Below are positions 1-12,218 of a DNA stretch of 64,000 nt, one piece after another (the stretch's first letter is position 1; the number at the start of each line of letters is the position of its first letter). This DNA is from Palaemon carinicauda. Lineage: Eukaryota; Arthropoda; Malacostraca; Decapoda; Palaemonidae. The stretch spans positions 31,535,921 through 31,599,920 of the forward strand of contig NC_090726.1 of the NCBI RefSeq assembly GCF_036898095.1, written 5' to 3'. The notes under the pieces were generated by a model that was given only the letters and a program-made list of their open reading frames with translations, was not told the DNA's origin and made no database searches. Made by a program: the position numbers and the translations under genes.

Positions 1-916
1 GGTTTTGAAACGTATGTAAGAAAAAAAAAACGCTGAATAAATGCAAAAATAAACACGCAAAGATGATCCTGTCAAACTCAGTCATGCAAACAAAGCAGTT
101 AGGATGACATCATCATTTAAAGACTGCTTTATCTTTACTATTTGTAAAAATAATTGGCTTAAACTTCGGGAGAGCATGTACGACATGTTTTTGCTTAAAT
201 AGAAACAATAACTATTTTTTTCTTTTCAAGATGTTATGTTATCCACCATAGCGGACTGTCTCCTTAATGACACATTTAGAGCATATGCTTTAACTATTTA
301 GGGGTTTGAGGTACCAGCTTAAACTAGAGTGCATGAATTTCAGCATTGGTTCCATTTTAGCCTTCCAAAGAATCTTGCAGTTTGACAGGTGAGGAAGGAA
401 TTTGGAAGTGCCAAACAACCTTATCGGCCTTCTATTCAAGGTATACCTACAAGTCTATGGACAATTATTCTTGGACCTGTGGTGGCTCCTCAAGTAGTTG
501 TGTTGCAAGCCCAGCACCCACAGGGGACAAAGTTTCTTGTTCGTGGTAATGTGTTCGATATGAGCCTAGTTGAAAGTTAGAATGAAAAGTTCCTCTGCTT
601 GTTTCCTTCGCCTCACTAGGGGATGAAGCAGTCGTAATGTTGCACACTTAGTCTGATGTTGATGCTAAGCTACATTTCTGAACTCTATACTTATTAGACT
701 AGATCTGTAAATAGTACAGTAATGTAGCACTCCTCCATCCTCCTTTAACAGGGGATGGAGTAAGATTCCTCTATTGGCCAAGTACCAGTTACAGCCATGA
801 ATATAAGTGAATAAACAGGTGGTTGGGGAAGCCACAGCCAATACTAGGCAGAGAGTTTGAACAAGTGGACTGTCCTTACATCTCTGAACAATTCTGAGAA
901 TGAGTTAGTAGTTTTT
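1..916. other. Unassigned non-coding DNA left of DIRS-1
   Basis: No host exon, RNA gene or mobile-element protein could be recognised. There are only short open frames with no family resemblance. The stretch near 340-760 has a less AT-rich, repeat-like character, but I could not pair it with another copy in the window. Confidence 0.4.
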
Positions 917-1282
917 TTAAATATAAAACTTACCCGCTGGTTATATAAGAATGGCTAAAGTCCCTAGATGCCCGGCAGAAAATTCAAAATCTCGCGGCTG
1001 TCGCAGATATGCCAGGTGTACACAAGCGCCCTCACGGTAGTCAGGTAGAACTATACCAACCCTTCGGATCTTCTCTGCCGCCATTGCTGGCTGGAACTAT
1101 TGGAAATTCTCTCGAAACTTACTCTGTTTTGGACGGTTATTTGGTGATGTACTCCGTTTTTTGAGTTTTGGACTTTTGCATAATTGATTTCCATTTCATT
1201 TATTCTTGAAATTTTTTTGTTTGGGGGTTAATTCATGTAATTTAACCTTTGTTTATGTTTTTGGGTCTCTTACCAATTCAAT

Positions 1283-3969
1283 ATGGCCGACCCCTCCCCT
1301 GTAATTCTGAAGTGTGTTAAAGGTTGTCGTACTCGACTTCCTAAGGCTTCTGTGGACCCTCATAGTATTTGTATTAAATGTAGGGGAAAGTCTTGTGCTT
1401 TTGGGGATCGGTGTGATGAATGCATTTCGTTAACCGATAGCGAGTGGGTAACTTATGAATGAACGTTACATTAAAAGATTAGAGAGGGACAGGGTTAGGC
1501 GCAGTACATCTCGTTCTGTTGATTTGTCCTTACCTAATGTCATTGATCCTATTCCTTCCCCCGTAGTGGTAGATCAACAACCGAAGGAACCTTCTATGAA
1601 GGATATGTTAACTGCGATTCAGGCTCTCGGTGAAAGAGTCGAATCTTTAGCTGCGGACAAAAATCAGATCCTGTCCGAGATCAATGTGCTGAAAAGTTGT
1701 CGCACGGGCGACCAAACTAATGTGAAAAGTGTTTCAAATGTGTTTAGTGTTGTGGAGGGTGTGTCTGCACGATCCTGTCGTTCACCCAGCCTATGACCTC
1801 TTTCAAGCTCCCGAACCCATGGGAGAAGTAATGTCGGATGGCAAAAGGGAATAAGAGACTTCATCAATCGTGCAGACGTTCCCTCGAGCGTTCCTCCTGT
1901 TGTAACACAGGTCACTCACCCTCATCATAGGAAAGATGATGTTTGTGCGTTATCACCTTCCTCGGATGAAAGTTCGTTTAGCGAGACCTGGCGTCACGCT
2001 TCCAGGCCGCTTAAAAGGAAGTCTCACGCGGTCGTTCAGCATCACGAATCGCCTCTGCGTCAACTGGGGTGTAGTACCTGGGATACACCTGATTTTTTTC
2101 CTTCTCCGGACGGTTGCACGCCTGTGAAACGCTCTGACAGAGGTCCTGTTGTAGATATCGATGTGATACAGTCTGATTCAGAACTGATGTGACGGTTCAT
2201 GCACCGCCGCTTCCATCCGACTAGCTTTCGTCGCCCGAAAGTGGGAAGCGATTTGAAAGCGAGGTAGAAGGCGATTTCCCATTAGAAAATGATTCTAATG
2301 TATCGCATAGCAGCGATCCGAAATGGTCGATGCTTTTGGGTATGAAACGGCAGCTCTCGTCGTTGATGCGGCCTTATCAACCTGCGGTTAGCAGTGCAGT
2401 TGGGCGTCAGTCTTCGGACCTGTTGTCGCACAGGCGGCCTGTTGTCTCTGGCGCTGACGTGTTATCGCACAGGCGATATCCCAATCGCAGTGTTCAAAGG
2501 CAGGATGAGTTGGATGGGTCACGTCAGGGAGCTGTTGCTAAACAAAAACCAACCTCCGAACGTATTTCTTCCAAAAGCGTTGACGTTCACCTAGCGATAG
2601 AACGAGCCGCTGAGTGGAAGGATGGTTACGAACGCGATGCGGAACGGCAGCGGCGGCAAGTGGACGCAACGCGTCACCGTGACAGCTCTCTGCAGTCTAT
2701 TCATGATGCGACGGAGTGTCAGCGTCAACAGCAAGCGGACGCTAGGCTTCCACGCGACGGCTCACGTCAGTTGACTCATGACGGCATAGAGCGTCAGTGT
2801 TAACCTGACGCTTCGCGTCATCACGACGGCTCACGTCAGTTGACCCTTGACGCCGAGCGTCAGTCCATTCGTGGCGTTACACTTCAGTCAACCTCGACCG
2901 CCCCACTTCAGTTGGGTGCTGTTTCCCAAACTGAATGCGATTTTAAACGGAAAACTATTGATTGCCCGATAGAAGGAGATGTTGAACATCGCAAACGTTC
3001 CCATTTCGGCACTGACTCTTTGGTTCAGGCTGCTGCAACAGCTGAATTGTCAGAAGAGGAACCAGAGGAGGTATCTGACCTGGATGAACCGTTGGAAGCT
3101 ATTTCTGAGAGGGAAGAAGAGAAACTTCCTTAACATTCAGTGGATCTCAAGAAATTAATGTTGATTTTCACGGGACTCTTTCCAGACAACTTTACTCCTG
3201 TGGCTCCACGTTCTCCCCCATCGGAATTTACCTTGGGGATGGCTACTAAAGTGCCTTTGTTTACTAAGATGGTGCTCTCACGCTCTTCTAAAATCCAGCA
3301 TTTAGTATGAGACGGGAAGTTCTGGGTTTGGGAGTTCCTGCCTCTGCCCAGGGAGATCTCTCGAGCCTTGTGGACTCCTCTCGTCGACTGGCCTTGAGAA
3401 AAACGAAAGTGTGGTGGTCTATGACAGAGTTTGATCATCTACTTAAAGGCGTGTTCGGGGCCTTTGAAGTTCTTAACTATTTAGATTGGTCTTTGGGAGC
3501 CCTAGGGAAAAAGGTCTCTGAAATGAAAGGTGCGGACACTAGCAGTCTCATTCATTTGATGTCCTGTAAGGACAAGGGAGTTAGGGATGGCTCTAATGTG
3601 TTGGCTGCTCTTTTCACGACTGGAGTGATTAAGAAGAGGGCCACTATGTGTTCCTTTCTCTCAGCGGGAGTTCCTCCTTACCGGAGATCGGAATTGCTAT
3701 TCTCTCCACTGTCCTCTACTCTATTCCCACAAGAGTTGGTAGGGGAAGCTGCTACTGCTTTAACCCAAAAGGCTACGTATGATCTAGTGGCTAATACAGC
3801 CAGGAAAGTTCTGCCTTCTTCTTTTTCGTCCCGTAAACCAAAAGAAGGTACTTCTGGGGTACGACCCTCTCAGCCCTCTCATGGTAAGCCTACCGGAAGG
3901 GGTTCCTTCAGGTCCGATGGGAGGAAACCTAAGAAGAGAGGAACTAAGACTGGCCGAGGTAGAGTCTGA
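1283..3969 (+). pseudogene. DIRS-1 gag-like gene, frameshifted
   Basis: An ATG at 1283 opens 59 codons that match the N-terminus of the DIRS-3 gag. They carry the same Cys pattern (C..C ahead of a KASVDPH motif, then paired cysteines ending CDEC). That frame stops at 1460-1462. The continuation (NERYIKRLERDRVRR onward) is in another frame from 1455 to 1796, so there is a frameshift near 1455. Further fragments lie at 2330-2803 and 2840-3133. The conserved C-terminal block with GLGVPASAQ is at 3307-3969 and ends in a basic tail rich in K, R and G. The family role would be a structural or nucleic-acid-binding protein. This copy cannot make the full protein. Confidence 0.75.
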
Positions 3970-5975
3970 CTGCCCTATCCTTCAGACAGCAGTAGGGGCC
4001 AGGCTGAATTATTTCTGGAAGGCCTGGGAGAAGAATGGGGCTGACCCTTGGTCCGTCCCAGTGTTGAAGGAGGGGTACAAGATTCCATTTTTATCAAATC
4101 CCCCTCTAGTCACAGATCCGGTGGATCTTTCGCCCAGATACAGGGAGGGGCCAAAGAGGCAGGCCATGCGGCTTCAGATGTCTCTGTTACTGGAGAAGCG
4201 AGCGATAGAGAGGGTACAGGATTTAACATCACCAGGGTTTTACAACTGGCTATTCTTAGTACCCAAGAGTTCAGGAGAAAAGAGACCATTTCTGGACGTA
4301 AGTGTTCTCAATGGCTACGTCCAGAACACGAAGTTTACCATGGAACACAGAAGACGGTTCTGGCAGCGTTAAGGAAGGGCGATTGGATGGTCTCATTAGA
4401 TCTCCAAGACGCCTACTTCCATATTCCAATTCACCCCAGCTGCATGCGTTATCTGAGGTTTATGTACGGAAACAAGGTCTTCCAGTTCAGAGCCTTATGT
4501 TTCGGTCTCAGCACAGCTCCTCTATCGTTCACCAAAATCATGCTGAATGTGGCAAGCATGCTGCATTCAAGAAGAATCAGGCCCTCCCTGTACCTGGACG
4601 ATTGGCTTATAACAGCCACCTCAGCCGATTGCTGTTTGAAGGACCTGAAAATGACATTGGAATTGACCAAGGAATTGGGACTCCCAGTGATTTCAAAGAA
4701 ATCACAGCTGACTCCATCCCAGAAGATTCATTATTTGGGGATGGAGATTCAGAGTTTGAGTTTTCAGGCTTTTCTGTCGCCTGTAAGGATCCAAACAGCG
4801 CTCCTAAAACTTCGAGCTTTTATAAAGAAGGACGTCAGTTCAGTGAGGGAATGGATGAGCCTTCTGGGGACTCTCTCATCATTGGAGAAGTTCGTGTCTC
4901 TGGGGAGGTTACATTTACGCCTCCTGCAGTTTCACCTCAATTGGCATTGGAAGAAAGGGGACAGTCTCGACAGGGAAAGCATTCCCATCACGACTTCCAT
5001 AAAAACACATCTTCAGTGGTGGAACAACGAGCACAGACTGCAGGAAGGCCTGTCGTTGAATCAGAAGAGCCCAGAGCTCGTGTTGTTTTCCAACGCCTCA
5101 AACTCGGGGTGGGGAGCGACATTAGGGAAGAGGGAGCTCTCGGGTCTATGGACAGTAGAGCAAAAACCTCTCCACTTAAACCAAAAGGAGCTTTTGTCAG
5201 TTCATCTGGCCCTCAAAGGCTGGGCAAAGTGGTCCAAATCAATGCGGACAGCACCACAGCTCTAGCCTATATAGCGAAGCAAGGCGGGACCCACTCATGT
5301 TCTCTGTACGAGATAGCGAGACCTCTTCTCGTATGGGCAGAGGAAAGGAAAGTGACATTATTGACTTGTTTTATTCAGGGAGTCAAGAATGTAAGTGCTG
5401 ACAGACTCAGCAGGAGAGATCAGGTTCTCCCCACGGAATGGATGTTACACCCAGAGATCTGCAAGAGTGTGTGGCAGTTATGGGGTCGTCCTCTCGTAGA
5501 TCTTTTTGCAACCGAAAAGACGAAGAGACTGGAGTGATACTGTTCACCGGTACCGGATCCCTAAGCCATGCACATAGACGCTTTCCTAACGAATTGGTCA
5601 CACATGGAGGTGTATGCATTTCCACCGTTCAAGATTCTATACAAGGTGATGCAGAAGTTCGTGTCGCACAAAGGAACCAGGATGATTCTAATACCTCCGA
5701 TCTGGCCGTCAAGAAGCTGGTTTCCAGAGGTACTGGAATGGATGGTAGATGTACCGAGAAGCCTTCCCTTAAGACCAGATCTTCTCAGACAACCTCACTT
5801 GGCAAGAAACCACCCAAACCTCCGAGCTCTACGTCTGACTGCCTTCAGACTATCGAAAAACTCCCTAGATCTAGAGGCTTTTGAAGGAGGCAGCCAAGGC
5901 TATTGCGAGAGCAAGGAGGCCTTCTACCATCAAGGTGTATCAGTCCAAGTGGGAGTTGTTCAGAGAATAGTGTAG
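3970..5975 (+). pseudogene. DIRS-1 reverse transcriptase / RNase H / MT-like region, frameshifted
   Basis: The RT starts in one frame (LQTAVGARL to about 4370) and moves to a second (open to 5265) that holds motif A (SLDLQDAYFHIPIHP), motif B (CFGLSTAPL) and motif C (LYLDD). It moves to a third frame for the end of RNase H (NADSTTALAYI, VSADRLSR, to 5537). The MT-like region with AFPPF follows from 5568 after a stop. The first RNase H aspartate position reads FSNAS instead of FSDAS in DIRS-2 and DIRS-3, a loss of a metal-binding acid. Two frameshifts and at least one stop make it inactive. Confidence 0.85.
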
Positions 5976-6534
5976 AGTTAATTCGGTTTCTTCATCCAGT
6001 ACCTCTATAACTCAGATGGCAGATTTCTTCCTAGACCTCAGAAATAAGCGTAACTTCCTGTTCTCTACAGTCAAAGGTTACAGAAGTATGTTGGCGACGG
6101 TTTTTAGACACAGAAACTTGAACCTTTACAACAATAAGGACTTGCAGGATCTGTTTAAGTCTTTTGATACCTCAAAGAAAAGACAACTAGAATCGCTTGC
6201 ATGGAACCTGGATGTGGTTCTTAGATATCTCATGAGTGACAGATTTGAACCTTTACACTCTGCCGCTTTTAAGGATTTAACCTTGAAAACTCTGTTTCTG
6301 GTTAGTTTAGCCACTGCTAAAAGCGTTAGTGAAGTTCACGCCTTGAGCAGGAACATTGGTTTCCGAGATGGGAAAGCCATATGCTCCTTACAGTTGGGGT
6401 TTTTGGCCAAGAATGAAAAGCTTTCCCGTCCATGGCCGAAGTCTTTTGAGATCCCTAACCTCTATGAGGTGGTGGGAGAAGAGTTGGAGAAAGTGCTCTG
6501 CCCTGTAAGAGCATTCGCTTATTTGTTTGTTTGA
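5800..6534 (+). pseudogene. DIRS-1 tyrosine recombinase, truncated
   Basis: Fragments align with the DIRS-3 recombinase. LQTIEKL precedes a stop at 5882-5884, and 6016-6534 covers the middle of the protein (KGYRSMLATVFRHR, DVVLRYLMSDRFEP). The first catalytic arginine is replaced: this copy reads ATAKSVSEVHA where DIRS-2 and DIRS-3 read AKRVSE. The C-terminal half with the HxxR and tyrosine motifs is absent because the element ends near 6520-6534. The copy is inactive on three counts: frame breaks, a lost arginine, and a missing C-terminus. Confidence 0.85.
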
Positions 6535-7400
6535 TCTGTGATCACGTGTTTATAACTTGAAAAGGTAAGATTAGAAGGTTTTTCTACCTATTTTAAACCT
6601 CACGAAAGCATAATGGCGGGATGTAAACATCTCGTCCATTGATGACGTCACAGCCTTATGACGTAGGCTAAAAGTCTGACTTGCCTTTCTACAAAGATTG
6701 ATAAGTGAATACAGTACTTTCTTTTGAAGTATTAAGTTATAAATAAAGTTAAAGGATTTTAAGAAAATTTTGTCGTTTTAATAGGATTTCTTTAGATAAT
6801 CTTCGATCTGTTTTCAAAGATTAACTAGCGTTCAGTTTATTTATGTTACGCAGTTGTCAGTATCGTTACGATATTACGATTTCTCTTTGTAGCGATTTTT
6901 ATGAATAGTACATTCTTCTTACAAACTCAAGTTTTTTAAGTTGTACTATATAAAAGGAACATTTTATTTTGCAATTAATTGGTCCTTTCAGTATTTTTCT
7001 TTAGTAAAAGATTAAAGTAAGTTACAGTTCAGTTAATGTATATACGATGCAGTATTCTTTACAATCGATGTAGCGCACGATTCTGTGTATCGTTGTTTAC
7101 TTGGTGGTTTTTGGAATACTATAATTGTTCGTATATTAATTCTAGATGTTCCAATGGGTACGGGTGATAATTCGTCTTTTATTGGAACCCCTTAATATAA
7201 GGGTTTGTTTTAATTTATAGAGATATTCTTTTCTTATACAGTATATATTAAGGTAATATTTTATATTTAATATTTTGTTGCATTTAGATTGGATTCAGTG
7301 ACTGCATTCCCATTCAAACCATTGACAGAATTTTAAGTCTCTCTCTACGGGGGTCTTTTTGTTTGAGAGCGCGTATACTTTGGTTTTCAATAATTGTGAA
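6535..7400 (+). other. Leader-like DNA between DIRS-1 and DIRS-2
   Basis: No gene is visible. A block at about 6775-6975 resembles about 8105-8300 inside DIRS-2: both contain a TTTCTTTGAATAG-like start, TGTTTTCAAAGAT, a GTTTATTTATG segment, and CGTTACGATA. This suggests that DIRS-2 inserted next to, or into, part of a related element. The remainder is AT-rich with no recognised content. Confidence 0.45.
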
Positions 7401-7582
7401 AATATCATTTTTAAATATTTAACTTAGCCGGTGAATATATAATAGCTGCAACTCTGTTGCTCGACAGACAAAAAAAACAGTAAAAACTCGCCAGCGATCG
7501 CTATACAGGTTGCGGGTGTGCCCACCAGCGCCAACTGTCGGCCAGATACCATACTCGATGTAAACAAAGACTCAATTTCTTC
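7401..7582 (+). repeat. DIRS-2 left inverted terminal repeat
   Basis: Complementary to 13659-13860 over roughly 180 bp, with a handful of differences. The outer portion (AACTTAGCCGGTGAATATAT) is repeated in inverse in the ICR. Confidence 0.88.
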
Positions 7583-7778
7583 TCTGTCGACGTGTCGACA
7601 AGACGTACTTTTACTCGCTGTAGAACCTGGAGTTTTCTCAACATATTTGGTGAAGTACTTCATTTTGGTTTGAGCTTTCGCAGTGCAGGTGTTTTATCTT
7701 CATCTTAAATCTTGAACTCGTTTTGGATAGATTTAATTTTTGGTGACAAAGAGAGTATGGACTTTCTTTGACTTTTAA

Positions 7779-10526
7779 ATGGCCGACCCTTCCCTTAGAC
7801 GGAAGTGTGTTTAGGCTTTTAGTAATTATCTTATCACGTTATAAATTAATTATAGATTTTCCTCTATATATTTTATATCTCACCGCCTTTATTAGGCCTC
7901 TTCGATTAACTTTCCATTTATAATAAACATAAAAAAAAAAAAAAAATTTTAATGTTTTGTTTATATGCGACCTTTCCTGAGAGTAGGCGGTCCTAACTTG
8001 GAAACCGAAGTTAAACAACGTTGAGCCCTTTCAATCGTAAATAGCTTTTAAAGAGCTAATGATTTAAAACTTTTTAAATGAATATTTTTAATAAATATTT
8101 TATGAAAGAATTTCTTTGAATAGTCTTCGTACTGTTTTCAAAGATGAACTAACGTTTAGTTTATTTATGCTACGCAGTTTGCGCTCTATCGTTACGATAG
8201 AGAGAGAGAGTATCACGGTTTCACTTTGCAGAAAGAGTAAATCGATTCTGACGTTTTGTTCATTCTTCTTTCAAAGCTTAAATGTTTTAAATTCTATTTC
8301 AAAGGAACTCTTTAATTGAAAAATCTTTCAGTTTTTTCCTTTGGTCAAATAACATGTTTTTTTGACGAAATGTAATTGGGCTCTTCTCTTAGGTGCGAAA
8401 TCAAGAGAGAAAGAGAGAGAGAGAGATAGAGACGGAGGGAGAGAGAGGAGAGAAAACGTTCCGTTCAAGCGGGTAACGTTGTTCTCGAGTTACTCTCGTC
8501 CCTAGTCTCTGTACGGGGAGAAAGGATAAAACGTTTTTAGTTTTATTCTCGTCTCCAGGCAATGTACGGTGAGAGATTGAAAACGTAGTTTTGAATGAAC
8601 TAGTGTTTCTTCTCTTCACCAACCACTGAATTTTTTTTTTATCTTAAAAGATGTTTACTGTTTTTTTGCTGGTATTAATGTGCTTGCATTATACGACTGA
8701 TTTCGCATTTACTACCTTTTGATGAGGGTAGAATTGCGTGCTTCAGGTAGAAATCAGTAAAAGTTTCGATTTCAGTGAAATAAGTGCAAAACAGAAAATC
8801 GTAGTGATAAAGTAATATTGCGCAAAGTGTTACAGTGTTGCGTCCGAGGGTTAGTCTGTTCGTGCCTGTCGTTCACCTAGTCCGGGACCTCTTGCAAGCT
8901 CCCAAGCCCAGGGGAGAAGTAATGTCGTACGACTTATGGGTTCGAGAGGCCTTGATCAGCGAACAGACGTTTCCCTCTATGGTATCGGGTGTATCTTACC
9001 AAGATCTCCCCTACCATAAGGCGAGAGAGACAATTTTCTCCTCGTCATCCGAAGGCTTTTCGCATAAGAAACCGTGGAACAAGGTTTCGAGGCCCTTAAG
9101 CGAAAGTCAGTCCTTTCAGGACAGGTCCAGCGTCCTGGTTGCAGCCATTAGGACAGCTCTGACCCTATGCAGTCATCGGAAAACTGCTCGCCGCCTAACA
9201 AAAGCGTAACACAGACTCCGAGAGTCTTTTTTTGTTGGCAAAGTGTTGCGGTCACAGACGTTACCCTCGTCTCTTACCGCAACCATTTCCGTTGATCCTA
9301 AATGGGTTGTACGGCAAGACATGCAGAATAAGCTTGCCTCCCTTATGGAAGACTATTCTGCCGATTAGTCCGTTGAGCCTAGCCGTTTATCTCATCGAGA
9401 TCCTGGCTTTCAGCCAACCTAACGTTCCTTTGTGCGTCCTGTTGACGTTGGCGTAGCTAAGTCACGTCAGTCAGGTTGTTTAGAACCACACTCGATGCGG
9501 TCTCGTGTGGATTTTCAGCCACATTTGGACGTTAGGCCACTTGCTGATGCTCCTGTTGACGTTCAGGACGTTCGCTAACAATCGGAGTTGACTTGTTTTG
9601 ACGCTGTGCGTCAACCTCCGCATTCTAGAGTTGTTTTGACTGCTCAGTCTAGGCAGTCAAAGCAGTCTCGAGTGGACGCTGTGCGTCCTCACGCACCTGT
9701 TGTTGTTGACAGTTCACAGACTGTCAAGCAGTTACATGACGTTGCGTCCTAGTCTCTCGCACCTGTTGTTGTTGACAGTTCACAGACTGTCAAGCAGTTA
9801 CATGACGTTGCGTCCTGGTCCGCTACTAATGCACCAGTGCGTGTGGACTCTGCTTGTAAAGCATTGCCACCACGGTAGGTCTCTCCCTTGCTTGAGACTC
9901 AGCTATTATCGGACAAGGTTCCTTTAGATGAGGAAGTTGCTGTTCCCCCTCCTACTGATATTCCCTTGAGGACTCTGTCAGACGGAGAGGAGCCTAAAGC
10001 TGCTTAGCCCTCTATGGACTTTAATTAAATCATGCTGATTTTTAAGGATCTTTGTCCGGATCTTTTTGTAACTGCTGCTCCTCGTTCGCCTAAACGTCAG
10101 AGCTTACACTAGGCCTAGCTACTTCGAAGCCGTTGTTTATAAGCTAGTGCTCTCTCGCTCTCCTAGAGAGCTTTACGTTTGCTAGGCGACTGGTTTATCA
10201 CCAGGAGGAGTTTGGGGGATACAGCCTTTGCTTTCCCTTCTTTTAAACTGGCTTATAGAGCGAGAGTCTGATATGACACGAGAGAAGTTCTCGGCTTGGG
10301 AGTTCCTGCCTCTGCCCAGATAGACTTCTCAAATCTCGTAGACTCTCCCTGGCGCCTGGCCATGAGACGCTCCAAGATTTTACAGGTCAACTTCACAGCT
10401 GTTTTCGAGCCTTTGAAGTTTTGCTGTACAATTATGTCATGCATAAACAAGGCTTTCAGGGATGGCTCCAATGATCTGACAGCCACGTTCTCTGCAGGGA
10501 CAAGTCCCTCAGGGATGGCTCCATGA
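7779..10526 (+). pseudogene. DIRS-2 gag remnants
   Basis: An ATG at 7779 in the MADPS context shared with DIRS-1 opens only 11 codons before a TAG. About 1 kb of unrelated AT-rich and GA-rich DNA (7815-8830) then sits where the Cys-rich N-terminus should continue. Recognisable gag resumes near 8870 (a segment matching DIRS-3 around 24045) and ends with the GVPASAQ block at 10296-10526. Stops and frameshifts occur throughout. A 66-bp in-register tandem duplication lies at 9693-9816. Confidence 0.7.
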
Positions 10527-10589
10527 TTTGGCAGCCATGTTCACTGCAGGAGTACGTAAGAGGCAAGTGCGCTCAATGTGTTCATTGTC

Positions 10590-12218
10590 AAGACAAACTT
10601 CACGATGAAGTCTACCAGGCTGTCTTGACAGCATTTATGGAAGGCGACTGGATGGTCTCTCTCGACCTTCAGGAGGCATACTTCCACATTCCTATACACC
10701 CGGATTCCCAACCGTTTCTGAGGTTTGTTCACAGGAATGTGGGGTACCAGTTTCGAGCTATCGGAGATCAGAGCCTCCCTGTACTTGGACGACTGGCTTC
10801 TCAGAGCCTCTTCCAGTCATCGCTGTCTGAAGGATCTCAATTGGACTCTAGATCTGGCCAAGGAATTGGGACTCCTAGTCAATTTGGAAAAGTCACAGCT
10901 GGTCCCATCCCAAACTATTCTGTATTTAGGGATGGAGATTCACAGTCAAGTTTTTCGGGCTTTTCCGTCGGCCCCCAGAATAGATCAAGCCCTGTTCTCC
11001 ATCCAGAAGATGCTGAAGAAATAACGCTGCTCAGTCAGGCTGTGGATGAGTCTGGTAGGGACGCTATCATCCCTGGAGCAATTTGTCTCGCTAGGAAGGC
11101 TACACCTCCGTCCTCTTCAATTCCATCTGGCTTTTCACTGGAAAAAGGACAAGACGCTAGAGGCGGTCTCGATCCCGATTTCCGAAAAGATAAAGTCTTG
11201 TCTGACTTGGTGGAAGGACAATATCAGCCTACGAGAGGGTCTTCCCCTGGCAGTTCAGATACCCAACCACGTTCTCTTCTCGGACGCATCGGACTTGGGC
11301 TGGGGCGCGACGCTGGACGGTCGGGAATGCTCAGGTCTGTGGAACTCGAGTCAGAGGAGCATGCATATCAACAGCAAGGAGCTTTTGGCGGTTCATCTGG
11401 CCTTGATAAGCTTCGAGAATCTCCTTCGAGGCAAGGTGGTGGAGGTAAACTCGGACAACACCACGGCCTTGGCGTACATTTACAAACAGGGAGGTACCCA
11501 CTCACTGACTTTGTACGAGGTCGCAAGGGACCTGCTCATCTTGTCAAAAGATCGAGGCATCTCCCTAGTAACGAGGTTCATCCAGGGCGACTTGAACGTC
11601 CTAGCAGATTGTCTCAGTCGGAAAGGTCAAGTAATTCCAATCGAATGGACCCTCCACAAGGATGTGTGCAAGAGACTTTGGTCGACTTGGGGTCAACCCA
11701 CCATAGATCTCTTTGCAACCTCGCTGACCAAGAGGCTTCCAATCTATTGCTCTCCAGTCCCGGACCCAGCAGCAATACATATAGATGCCTTCCTCCTAGA
11801 TTGGTCACATCTGGATCTTTACGCATTCCCACCATTCAAGATTGTCAACAAGGTACTGCAGAAGTTCGCCTCTCACGAAGGGACAAGGTTGACGTTAGTT
11901 GCTCCCCTCTGGCCCGCGAGAGAATGGTTCACCGAGGTACTTCGATGGTTAGTAGACGTTCCCAGAAGTCTTCCTCTAAGAGTAGACCTTCTACGTCAGC
12001 CACACGTAAAGAAGGTACACCAAAGCCTCCACGCTCTTCGTCTGACTACCTTCAGACTATCGAAAGACTCTCGAGAGCTAGAGGCTTTTCGAAGGAGGCA
12101 GCCAGTGCGATTGCTAGAGCAAGGAGAGCTTCTACCATTAGAGTCTACCAATCGAAGTGGGAAGTCTTCCGAGACTGGTGCAAGTCAGTTTCTGTATCCT
12201 CGACCAGTACCTCTGTAG
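10590..12218 (+). pseudogene. DIRS-2 RT / RNase H / MT-like region with internal deletion
   Basis: RT motif A (SLDLQEAYFHIPIHP) is present near 10655. The sequence then jumps to RASLYLDDWLL near 10765, so the motif B region (CFGLSTAP in DIRS-3) has been deleted and the frame changed. From 10725 the RT frame runs to a stop at about 11022, then reopens from 11046 to 12218 with RNase H motifs LFSDASDLGWG, SKELLAVHLAL, NSDNTTALAY and the MT-like AFPPF region. The copy is non-functional, but the RNase H part keeps its acidic residues. Confidence 0.85.

Larger units (their letters stand above)
925..6534 (+). mobile_element. DIRS-1: decayed DIRS-type retrotransposon, right end missing
   Basis: The left end begins near 925 with a leader of the same layout as DIRS-2 and DIRS-3: AT-rich edge, an AACTTACCCG-type motif, then a GC-richer arm. 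Gag, reverse transcriptase/RNase H and tyrosine recombinase follow on the + strand in the order seen in DIRS-3, but all are broken by frameshifts. Homology to the recombinase stops near 6520, just after a CPVRA motif. No right inverted repeat complementary to the left arm is present downstream, so the element is truncated by a deletion or rearrangement. Confidence 0.8.

Noticed and set aside
389..647. Short ORFs on both strands near the left edge
   Set aside because: No ATG-context, splice or homology support; the frames are what chance gives in this DNA.
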